Origin: Planctomycetota bacterium
GTDB lineage: Bacteria > Planctomycetota > MHYJ01 > JACQXL01
DNA length: 20,395 bases
Assembly: GCA_016208805.1 (NCBI GenBank)
Contig: JACQXL010000141.1
Location: 1-20,395 of the forward strand
Direction of reading: 5' to 3'
Shown: in pieces, positions 1-6,044 of the stretch
How the letters are laid out: each line of letters begins with the position of its first letter
Numbering within the stretch: position 1 is the first letter of the stretch
Position numbers and translations under genes: made by a program
The notes under the pieces: generated by a model
Told to the model about the DNA's origin: nothing
The model's input: the letters and a program-made list of their open reading frames with translations, nothing else
Database searches by the model: none

Positions 1-106
1 AGACAGGAAATTCTTATTATATGCGGATTTTAACTGGTTTTCTTATATTAAATCTTGTAAAAGTCTCTTAAAAGTCCCTGTTGATACGGCGGATTCCGGT
101 CTATTT

Positions 107-349
107 CTACTTGATAAAACCGTTTAGCCCTTGTTTCCTATACCGACTCATCCATTTCTGGACCATCCGGTAACTTACCACCAAGTAATTAGCGATATTC
201 TGATAGGTCTTGTGTTGGTCTGAAAGGTAGAGCGCCTGGAGGGGTTTGCGTTTCTTCCACTGGCGGGCGTAGGTTAATCGCTGTATCTCCGTTTCTATCT
301 GTTTCTTTTCTTCAGGAGTCAATTTGATGTAGGTGTGTGGATAGGACAT
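107..349 (-). CDS. Small helix-turn-helix protein, IS630-like N-terminal domain
   Basis: An 80-residue protein that is basic and mostly helical. Residues about 48-78 (YQNIANYLVVSYRMVQKWMS, then RYRKQGLNGF) have the pattern of the helix-turn-helix at the N-terminus of IS630-type transposases, in which a DNA-binding helix is followed by an RYR..GL.G motif. No DDE catalytic domain follows: the frame stops with TAG just after the domain, and two codons later there is a second TAG. It is therefore either a stand-alone DNA-binding protein or the remnant of a transposase. It is the last gene of the minus-strand sigma-factor operon, 46 bases after the coiled-coil gene. No good ribosome binding site precedes the ATG at 349, so expression is less certain than for its neighbours. 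The target DNA cannot be read from the sequence. Confidence 0.55.
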   Translation of the reverse strand: MSYPHTYIKLTPEEKKQIETEIQRLTYARQWKKRKPLQALYLSDQHKTYQNIANYLVVSYRMVQKWMSRYRKQGLNGFIK

Positions 350-395
350 TGGATTTGAGAGTTATTCAGGCTATTGTTTCAGCCGGGTTTTATTC

Positions 396-698
396 TTATT
401 CGCCGGTTGGTTTATTATGAGCTTCTTCGTAAACTTTAATGATGTTTCTTGCGATCGCCAGGTCTCCTTTAAGACGGCTAATTTGGCTTCTTTGCTCGTC
501 TATCATTTTGGTTGTTTCTTCGTATTGTTTTACAAAGGAACGACTGTCATTTAATAATGCGGCATATTTTTGTTCTGATTGAGCATTTTCACCCGTGAGT
601 TTGTTTATTTTAGAGTTCATCTCTTCAATCTCACGACGCAATTTCTTGCATCGCCGGCATTCCGCTGATTTGGGAAGACCCCTGCTTTTTTTACTCAT
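396..698 (-). CDS. Small coiled-coil protein with N-terminal CxxC
   Basis: I do not recognise this 100-residue protein. It starts with a basic stretch holding a Cys-Arg-Arg-Cys pair (Cys14 and Cys17) and continues from about residue 17 to 92 as an uninterrupted heptad-like helix rich in Glu, Lys and Gln, with no proline until the end. It looks like a cytosolic coiled-coil dimer with a possible half metal site. The ATG at 698 is preceded by AAGGAGTA, which lies inside the last codons of the TPR gene; the two genes are 4 bases apart, so translation is probably coupled. Its place directly after the sigma and anti-sigma pair suggests a role in the same signalling unit, but no function can be assigned. 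Confidence 0.7.
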   Translation of the reverse strand: MSKKSRGLPKSAECRRCKKLRREIEEMNSKINKLTGENAQSEQKYAALLNDSRSFVKQYEETTKMIDEQRSQISRLKGDLAIARNIIKVYEEAHNKPTGE

Positions 699-702
699 TA
701 CT

Positions 703-2121
703 TTACTCCTTGTCTACATTTGCTGACTTTTTGCCTTGATCGCGTTTTCCAAACTCTTCAAATCTTTTATACATTCGGCTAACGATTTTTCGGCTTTCTT
801 CATCAGCGGTCAGTTTGATTTCTTCTTTTATTTCAGCAGTGGATTCTCTTTGCAATTCCTTCATAAAATTTTTGAGAGTTTCCGGAAGACTTTCCTCTTT
901 AGAGAGTATATTATCCGCTCGTCCCTTATAATACCATGCCCGGATATTGGCAGGTTCAATCTGGATGGCCTGGTTAAATGTGTCCACTGCCTCATTATAC
1001 CTTGCTAATTCATATAACGTAATGCCTTTGTTCAAAAGAATCCTTGTATCTTGAGGAGTAATGGCTAATGCCTGTTCAAACGATGCCAATGCCTCTTCTT
1101 TTTTACCCAATTGTTTTAAGGCGATACCTTTGTTAATCCATGCGATACTATTTTTTTCGTTAAGGCGCAATACCTTTTCAAATTCTGCCAGAGATTCTTC
1201 ATCTCTATCTGAATTCCCTAATGTGACGCCTTTATTAATCAAGGCGTCTTGATTTTGCGGCTCTCGTGTTAAGATATCCTCAAATACTGTCAGGGCTTCT
1301 TTTTGTTTGTTTAAGTTCCATAGTGTAACCCCTTTGGTAAGCAATAGTTTTGTGTCTTGTGGGGCAAGGGCTAATGCCACGTCCAAAACCTCTAAAGCCT
1401 GATTCCATTCGCCTAAATTACCTAAAACGATGGCCTTGTTGCCAAACGCCTTTATATAATTTGGCTTAACCTCTAATGTCGTATCAAAGGCCTTTAATGC
1501 CTCTTTGAATTTCCTTAATTTTCTTAAAGCGACGCCTTTGTTATACCAGCCATCTTCGCATTTCGGCTGAATACTTAAACCAACATCCAGAAACATCAAG
1601 GATTCATTCCATTTTTGTAATTTGCGCAAAGACACGCCCATATTTATTAGCGCCTCTTTATCTACCGGGTTTATCTGTAATGCCTTATCATAGTAAGGTA
1701 TGGCTTCTTCCCACTTATTTAACCTTGCCAAAGCAATACCCTTGTTAACTAAAGCCGGGCTATTTTTAGGGTCAAGGGTTAGCGCATCATCAAAACACTT
1801 AAGGGCAGACTGATAATCCTGCATCTTTATGTAATCTTTGCCCTGTTCTATTAAAGGAGTAACATCCATCGGCTGAGTGGACTGAGGCATCGGTGTTGAC
1901 TCAAGTTGATTGAGCAAGTCATCTATCTTTTTCTGGAATTCAGCAGGCGGTTTCTGGCCGGCACGTAGGAGTCCGACAACTTCTTTGGAGTCAGTTAGTC
2001 GCTTGCGGCAAGCGGCGCATTCCTGTAGATGCTTATATAAAGCCGGGTAATCCTTGATACGCTCGTAATCACCGGAAATATACCTGGTTATGTCCAGTTC
2101 CAAATCTTCACATCTTGTCAT
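703..2121 (-). CDS. Zinc-finger/TPR protein, probable soluble anti-sigma factor
   Basis: A 472-residue protein. Residues 31-38 show His-x3-Cys-x2-Cys (HLQECAAC), the core of the zinc-binding anti-sigma fold, preceded by a short acidic helix as in that family. After a linker, residues about 88 to 400 form nine full tetratricopeptide repeats of 34 residues and part of a tenth, with typical NKGIAL...EEAL..F..AL...P signatures. The C-terminus is charged and helical. No transmembrane segment is visible, so unlike many anti-sigma factors it should be cytosolic, with the TPR array acting as sensor or docking surface. The gene begins 4 bases after the ECF sigma gene, with GGGAGG inside the last sigma codons, a typical sigma/anti-sigma coupling. 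The anti-sigma role is inferred from the motif and the neighbour. Confidence 0.85.
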   Translation of the reverse strand: MTRCEDLELDITRYISGDYERIKDYPALYKHLQECAACRKRLTDSKEVVGLLRAGQKPPAEFQKKIDDLLNQLESTPMPQSTQPMDVTPLIEQGKDYIKMQDYQSALKCFDDALTLDPKNSPALVNKGIALARLNKWEEAIPYYDKALQINPVDKEALINMGVSLRKLQKWNESLMFLDVGLSIQPKCEDGWYNKGVALRKLRKFKEALKAFDTTLEVKPNYIKAFGNKAIVLGNLGEWNQALEVLDVALALAPQDTKLLLTKGVTLWNLNKQKEALTVFEDILTREPQNQDALINKGVTLGNSDRDEESLAEFEKVLRLNEKNSIAWINKGIALKQLGKKEEALASFEQALAITPQDTRILLNKGITLYELARYNEAVDTFNQAIQIEPANIRAWYYKGRADNILSKEESLPETLKNFMKELQRESTAEIKEEIKLTADEESRKIVSRMYKRFEEFGKRDQGKKSANVDKE

Positions 2122-2125
2122 ATTA

Positions 2126-2725
2126 TTAACCTCCCTCTTTCTTTTTACGGTGATACTCCCTTAATTTTATAAGGGCTCTATTATAACGTTTTTCCAGTGC
2201 GTCCTCGCCAAGGGGCTCGCCTTTTTCATCACGGAATTCAGACAGTTTCATCTCCTGAATCTCACGATAAGATTTGCCCACCAGTAAATGGAGTTCAATA
2301 ATCTTTTTCTCGTCATCGTTAAGGTTGGTGAGATATTCGGTTCTTAATTCTTCAGACTTTTCCGGGGTTAATTCGGTTATATCAACCGGAGGCCTTTTAT
2401 CTTCTATCTCTATCTGTTCGTCTTCAGGCCCCTCAGGCAAGGGCGCAAAATTCGGTTTTCCCCTTAATATCCTCAAACATTCGTTCGTACAGATTGTATA
2501 AATCCAGTTACTAAATGATGAGCGGGCGGGGTTAAAGGTTCCGGCATACTTGAAAACGGATAGAAATGTCTGCTGGACTGCGTCTTCGGCTTCCTCTTCA
2601 TCGTGAAGGTAGTTCCAGTAGGCATAGTTTTTTAGTTTGGCATGGTATCTTCCAACTAATTCTCTGAAAGCATTTCTAGCATCTTTTAGGAAATTGGCAA
2701 GTAATTGGTCATCTGAGAAACTCAT
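2126..2725 (-). CDS. ECF-type RNA polymerase sigma factor
   Basis: A 199-residue sigma-70 family factor of the extracytoplasmic-function type. Region 2 covers about residues 8-90 and includes EDAVQQTFLSVFKY and the aromatic promoter-melting segment SFSNWIYTICTNECLR. Region 4 covers about 134-192, with LNDDEKKIIELH followed by the HTH (GKSYREIQEM ... EDALEKRYNRALIKLRE). Between the two HTH helices lie about ten extra residues (around 161-173) that ordinary ECF factors lack. An acidic, proline-rich linker joins the regions. I chose the ATG at 2725; a TTG lies just upstream, and neither has a strong ribosome binding site. It heads the operon with the zinc-finger/TPR gene, its likely regulator. 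A TTGACA-type promoter lies about 55 bases upstream. Confidence 0.93.
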   Translation of the reverse strand: MSFSDDQLLANFLKDARNAFRELVGRYHAKLKNYAYWNYLHDEEEAEDAVQQTFLSVFKYAGTFNPARSSFSNWIYTICTNECLRILRGKPNFAPLPEGPEDEQIEIEDKRPPVDITELTPEKSEELRTEYLTNLNDDEKKIIELHLLVGKSYREIQEMKLSEFRDEKGEPLGEDALEKRYNRALIKLREYHRKKKEGG

Positions 2726-2779
2726 CAATTTTCATGACGGGGAAGCGCCCTATCTTCAACTATAGATAATTGAAAGGAT

Positions 2780-2807
2780 AGATTAACCGATTGTAAGAGG
2801 ATGTCAA
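2780..2807 (-). promoter_or_regulatory. Candidate promoter for the sigma-factor operon
   Basis: On the minus strand TTGACA (2802-2807) is followed after 16 bases by TAATCT (2780-2785), about 55 bases before the sigma start. The -35 matches the housekeeping consensus fully, the -10 only half. A small inverted repeat (TTCAA/TTGAA, near 2755-2774) lies between it and the gene. Confidence 0.4.
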
Positions 2808-2897
2808 GAAATTAGCATATTTTTCTATTTTCCTGTCGGATAGTCCATGAAGGATGACTATTAGATATTAGAGAAAGGAAAGAGGCGCTGAAAGATT

Positions 2898-3788
2898 ATG
2901 GGTATGAAAAGGATTATTATAACGGTTTTGACGGTTATCCTTACAGGAGGCTTCGCTCTCGGGTTGCTTGGGGCGTGCCCTGTGTCCGGCCTGCGTGGCG
3001 TAAGGGATACAGAGGTTGTCATTGTTGATTTTGACAAGAAACCGCCCCAGCACCCGAATCCATATTATCAAGAATATGAGAAGATGCTCTATCCGACCGT
3101 GCGGATAAGCACGCCGACCGGCGCCGGCTCCGGGGTGATATTTACCACAAAGGACACGAAGAACACAAAGGCCACCGTATATATTTTAAGTGCGGCCCAT
3201 GTCGTCGGGAATGAGAGCGATGTGAGATGCGAGATATGGAGCGATGCGGGATACACGATTCAGGATGCGCGTGTGGTGATAACGGACACGGTTAAGGATT
3301 TGGCACTTCTGCAATTGCGAAATGCGAATAGTGAATTGCGAATTTATAAAACCACTTTAGCGCATAGGGATTATACACCTTATTTATTCAGTCCGGTTTG
3401 GGCTGTGGGATGTTCGCTCGGCTTACCACCCAGACCATCGTTCGGCCATATTACGGCAATTCCGCCCCGTACGGGCGAAATCCGCAATCCGCATTGGGAA
3501 ATATCAGCCCCCATCCTACCCGGTAACTCCGGAGGCCCGGTCTATGCGCTAGTCCCGTCGTATGACGACAGCCATGCGGCATCGCGTGGCGGGAATGCCA
3601 GAACCTACGAGGTTATCGGGATTGCAGTCTGGGTCAAGATTTATCAAGGTCAACTTATTACCACAATGGCCGGTATCGTTCCTGTAAACCAGATATACGA
3701 ATTTTTAACATCAGCTGAGATTCTTGACCCGGTTAAGACCGCTAACGGGTCAAACAATCAAACTAATCCTAACGGTCCTAACGATTGA
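2898..3788 (+). CDS. Trypsin-like serine protease, predicted lipoprotein
   Basis: A 296-residue S1-family protease of the HtrA-like type. A hydrophobic signal segment (residues 6-26) ends in LLGAC, a plausible lipobox with Cys27 as the lipidated residue, so it probably sits at the membrane on the outside. The catalytic triad is complete: His101 in LSAAHVV, Asp134 in KDLALL and Ser211 in PGNSGGPV. No PDZ domain follows; the C-terminus is a short Asn/Pro-rich tail. Three loops look like in-frame insertions of dispersed repeat sequence: TKDTKNTKA just before the His strand, RNANSELRI after the Asp strand, and about 18 residues between GGPVY and EVIGIAV. All three fall between core strands, so activity may be intact. 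An AGGAAAGAGG site precedes the ATG at 2898; the ATG at 2904 is also possible. The next gene follows closely, probably as one operon. Confidence 0.88.
   Translation: MGMKRIIITVLTVILTGGFALGLLGACPVSGLRGVRDTEVVIVDFDKKPPQHPNPYYQEYEKMLYPTVRISTPTGAGSGVIFTTKDTKNTKATVYILSAAHVVGNESDVRCEIWSDAGYTIQDARVVITDTVKDLALLQLRNANSELRIYKTTLAHRDYTPYLFSPVWAVGCSLGLPPRPSFGHITAIPPRTGEIRNPHWEISAPILPGNSGGPVYALVPSYDDSHAASRGGNARTYEVIGIAVWVKIYQGQLITTMAGIVPVNQIYEFLTSAEILDPVKTANGSNNQTNPNGPND
3141..3172 (+). repeat. In-frame repeat word in the protease (KDTKNTK)
   Basis: The bases from ACCACAAAGGACACGAAG to ACACAAAGG form a purine-rich word with internal near-repeats (AAAGGACACG, AGAACACAAAGG). This kind of text is familiar as a dispersed intergenic repeat in many environmental bacteria. 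Here it encodes TKDTKNTKA between GSGVIF and YILSAAHVV, where related proteases have only a short turn. Confidence 0.5.
3313..3346 (+). repeat. In-frame inverted repeat in the protease (AATTGCGAA word)
   Basis: AATTGCGAA occurs twice, separated by a near copy (ATGCGAATAGTG), giving a repetitive A/T-flanked GCGAA text that encodes RNANSELRI. It follows the catalytic-Asp strand and looks like inserted repeat sequence. Confidence 0.4.
3551..3600 (+). repeat. In-frame palindromic element in the protease
   Basis: Nested inverted repeats: TCCCG (3553-3557) with CGGGA (3590-3594), GTCGT (3557-3561) with ACGAC (3565-3569), and GCCA with TGGC inside. The segment encodes about 18 residues between the active-serine loop GGPVY and the strand EVIGIAV, where typical trypsin-like proteases have only a few. 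Confidence 0.5.
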
Positions 3789-3791
3789 TGA

Positions 3792-3801
3792 AAGGGGGTG
3801 A
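3792..3801 (+). promoter_or_regulatory. Very strong ribosome binding site setting the start at 3807
   Basis: AAGGGGGTGA matches the 16S anti-Shine-Dalgarno sequence at nearly every base and ends 5 bases before the ATG at 3807. This argues for 3807 as the start and against the in-frame GTG at 3798, which lies inside the site. Confidence 0.75.
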
Positions 3802-3806
3802 TAAAG

Positions 3807-4613
3807 ATGTTTAACCTGAAGATGAAATACATGCTGCTGATACCTGATTATCAGGAAGTGGCCGGGGATATGGAGGCCAAGTACGCGGACGGCCTGGTTA
3901 TTAACGCGACGCGCATTAATGACCGCCGCAAGGCTAAGATTGGTAATGACGGCACTTACATTGCCAAACTGGCTGGTCCTTCCAACATAGGTTACAAGCC
4001 TATGATAAAGGATACGTTCGTTGCCCGGAATGGCAGGAATGCCACGGAGATAACCACGGCGCACGGTAAAAACGTCCAGGATTCGTTTAACAAGTGGAAT
4101 AACAACCTGGATTTGGCATTCGCCGAAATCGGCGGAATCAAAGCCAAGAAATTTACCGAGAACGTGGTTAATAAAAAGGGAAATTGGTCGGAAGAGACAG
4201 GCAAAAAGCTTTTGAGGATGACCGGCGATAAAATCCGCGGGCGCGGAGTATCCGCCATCAACGCGGCTCTTCTGGTCGGTTACAACCTGGCAATGGATTG
4301 GTTCAGGGCCGGAGATATCTGGCAGGGCGGCGCACCGTATAATATCGCCAGGACAGGTCTGGAGGGTTCATTAAAGATGGGCATCAACCAGCAGGCCACG
4401 AAGGCCGGGTTGACAATTGTCCAGTCGGGTTTTGACGCGGCTACGATTACGCGCCAGAATACCAACTTGATGAACTTCCTTAACGGTATGCGTGACCCGG
4501 CAAGGTGCGATGGATTCGCGCTGACGACCGGGACCGAGGATACCTACTGCCTGTTTGCGCTTGACGGAGCGTTGTTCCAACTCAAGGTTCAGATAGGTTT
4601 GACCACTACCTAA
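3807..4613 (+). CDS. Unrecognised protein, possibly structural, before the fibre gene
   Basis: A 268-residue protein that I do not recognise. It has no signal peptide or membrane segment and is rich in Asn, Thr, Ala and Gly, with a basic central part (about residues 120-150: NKKGNWSEETGKKLLRM ... RGRG) and a C-terminal part with segments that look like beta strands (CDGFALTTGTEDTYCLFALDG). It opens 18 bases after the protease, with the strongest ribosome binding site in the window, so high expression is likely. The decapeptide-repeat gene begins 67 bases after it in another frame. A very strong ribosome binding site followed by a fibre-like gene recalls phage or other particle structural genes, but no terminase, portal or capsid gene is nearby. 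Function unknown. Confidence 0.7.
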   Translation: MFNLKMKYMLLIPDYQEVAGDMEAKYADGLVINATRINDRRKAKIGNDGTYIAKLAGPSNIGYKPMIKDTFVARNGRNATEITTAHGKNVQDSFNKWNNNLDLAFAEIGGIKAKKFTENVVNKKGNWSEETGKKLLRMTGDKIRGRGVSAINAALLVGYNLAMDWFRAGDIWQGGAPYNIARTGLEGSLKMGINQQATKAGLTIVQSGFDAATITRQNTNLMNFLNGMRDPARCDGFALTTGTEDTYCLFALDGALFQLKVQIGLTTT

Positions 4614-4680
4614 AGTGTAGTTAACGTGGAAGGGTGTCTGCAGCACCCGAATAACCAAGCCGCGGGAAATTATTACCGTT

Positions 4681-5766
4681 GTGCCGGGCGTGGTGCCCGG
4701 AGTAGTGGGCGCAGAAAATATCACGGATGATGCCGTGACTTCGCCAAAGATAAAGGACGAGAGCATCAGGAGCGAGGATATCGGGGCCGGCCAGGTGCAG
4801 GAGCCCGATATTGTGGCCGGCGCAATTACGACTGATAAATTAGCAGCCGGTGCGGTTACTACAGATAAAATCAAGGATAGCGCCGTAACCAAACCGAAAT
4901 TGGCAGGTAACTCAGTTGGTTCTCCGGAGATAATAGACGGCTCGGTTACGACACCGAAGATAGTCAACGGGGCGGTGACCGCAGAGAAATTAGGGTCTGA
5001 TGTGGTTATCGGTGCGCTGGGCAACGGCGCGGTTACTACCGACAAGATAGCAGACGGCGCTGTGACAGAACCTAAACTGGCCGATAATTCGGTTAATGCC
5101 GCGAAGATAATGGCCGGGGCAGTCGGCTCATCGGAACTGGCAACCAATTCTGTTATCACCTCAAAGATAGCGGACGGCGCGGTCACGCCAGCGAAACTAT
5201 CCACTATTGACGCGCCCGCAGACGGCGAGACGCCCACCTACAACGCGGCGCAGGCAAAGTTTGAGTGGAAACCGGCCGCAGGTGTCAGCCGACCACTCGT
5301 GCCGCCAATTACCACCGCGGAAATCGGTGATGCGCAAGTAACACCGGCCAAGTTATCGTTCACGCCGGTGAGCAGACCGCTGGTCCCGCCGGCCACCCCG
5401 GCAGAGATGGAGGACAGGTTTACGATTGCCCAGAACCTTCTGCTGTTCTCCAACTTAAGCAGCGCATCCGTGCCCAACACCGAAATTGACCTGTCTCCTT
5501 ATGTCCCTGTTGGCACGAAGTATGCGATGATGGTTATGACGCACGCCGGCGCCAGTACGATACTCTACGGCTACAAGGCACAGTTCTACACCAAGCCGAC
5601 CGTTGACCCGGCCCCGCTCTACCGGTTAGACACTGCGGCCAAGGACTTCACTAACTATCTCACCGTATTAGTGCCTCTTGATTCAGCGAGAAAGTTTTTG
5701 ACATCTGTATACAGAGATGGAGTTACAACTGCGGCCGAACTGTACTTGATGGGCTACATTAGATGA
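4681..5766 (+). CDS. Fibre-like protein with decapeptide repeats
   Basis: A 361-residue protein. Residues 16-174 are about fifteen decapeptide repeats of the form [DGN]-[GAS]-[AS]-[VI]-T-x-x-K-[IL]-x, for example DGAVTEPKLA, with one degenerate unit near 106-114. Such repeats occur in phage tail fibres and bacterial surface proteins and probably form a beta-solenoid or trimeric shaft. Two copies of VSRPLVPP (202-209 and 230-237) form a hinge. Residues about 250-361 look like a globular tip ending in GVTTAAELYLMGYIR. No ATG is available: the frame is open from 4621 and the first usable codon is the GTG at 4681, with a CCGGGC/GCCCGG hairpin (4684-4700) at the start and only a weak ribosome binding site. 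An unusual start, or fusion to the preceding gene in relatives, is possible. Confidence 0.75.
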   Translation: MPGVVPGVVGAENITDDAVTSPKIKDESIRSEDIGAGQVQEPDIVAGAITTDKLAAGAVTTDKIKDSAVTKPKLAGNSVGSPEIIDGSVTTPKIVNGAVTAEKLGSDVVIGALGNGAVTTDKIADGAVTEPKLADNSVNAAKIMAGAVGSSELATNSVITSKIADGAVTPAKLSTIDAPADGETPTYNAAQAKFEWKPAAGVSRPLVPPITTAEIGDAQVTPAKLSFTPVSRPLVPPATPAEMEDRFTIAQNLLLFSNLSSASVPNTEIDLSPYVPVGTKYAMMVMTHAGASTILYGYKAQFYTKPTVDPAPLYRLDTAAKDFTNYLTVLVPLDSARKFLTSVYRDGVTTAAELYLMGYIR

Positions 5767-5771
5767 ACCGA

Positions 5772-5872
5772 CACACCCCTAAATCCCCTCTTGATAGAGG
5801 GGACTTCGGCTAATCCCCTCTTGAGAGGGGTGTCCCGAAGGGACGGGGTGTGCCACGCCATGCCGGCATGGC
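5772..5872. repeat. Nested palindromic element after the fibre gene
   Basis: CACACCCC (5772-5779) pairs with GGGGTGTG (5845-5852). Inside are three hairpins: CCCCTCT/AGAGGGG (5785-5802), CCCCTC/GAGGGG (5815-5830) and GTCCC/GGGAC (5832-5844). A perfect 16-bp palindrome, GCCATGCCGGCATGGC (5857-5872), follows directly. No T-run follows any of them, so they are not classical terminators, although they could still end or protect the transcript. Confidence 0.85.
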
Positions 5873-5878
5873 ATGGTG

Positions 5879-5926
5879 GGCGTCACCACGGCGGCGGAAC
5901 TCTACCTGATGGGGTATGTCAGATAG
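5879..5926 (+). pseudogene. Remnant of a second fibre-protein C-terminus
   Basis: Reading from 5879 gives GVTTAAELYLMGYVR and a TAG stop. Fourteen of the 15 residues match the last 15 of the fibre protein (5719-5763), whose only difference is Ile for Val. At DNA level most codons differ, nearly always at the third base, so this is not a recent duplication but the tail of a diverged paralogue kept by selection on the protein. Nothing upstream continues the match; the palindromic element ending at 5872 replaces it. Confidence 0.75.
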
Positions 5927-5934
5927 GACAGCAG

Positions 5935-6040
5935 GTTATTAGGGAATCAGGAAATGGTGATTAGGGTATCAGGATAGCAGGACTAATTGCCTAATCTCCT
6001 GATTCCCATTTCCTAATCGTCTAATTCCCTAATTTCCTAT
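5935..6040. repeat. AT-rich inverted-repeat words between converging genes
   Basis: TTAGGGAATCAGGAAATGG and GTGATTAGGGTATCAGG on the left recur in inverted form on the right (CCTGATTCCCATTTCCTAAT, CTAATTCCCTAA). The block fills the gap between the fibre region and the end of the minus-strand gene at 6045. Pairing is imperfect and can be drawn in several ways. Confidence 0.7.
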
Positions 6041-6044
6041 AGTA

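Noticed and set aside
107..349. Complete IS630 insertion sequence at the left end.
   Set aside because: Only the HTH domain is present; no DDE domain and no terminal inverted repeats can be seen.
5719..5926. Diversity-generating retroelement, with the gene end as variable repeat and the downstream copy as template.
   Set aside because: Differences are mainly synonymous third-base changes and not at template adenines, the copies are very short, and there is no reverse transcriptase nearby.
5772..6040. Intrinsic terminators between the fibre and the 410-residue gene.
   Set aside because: The stems are strong, but none is followed by a run of T on the relevant strand; they are listed as repeats.
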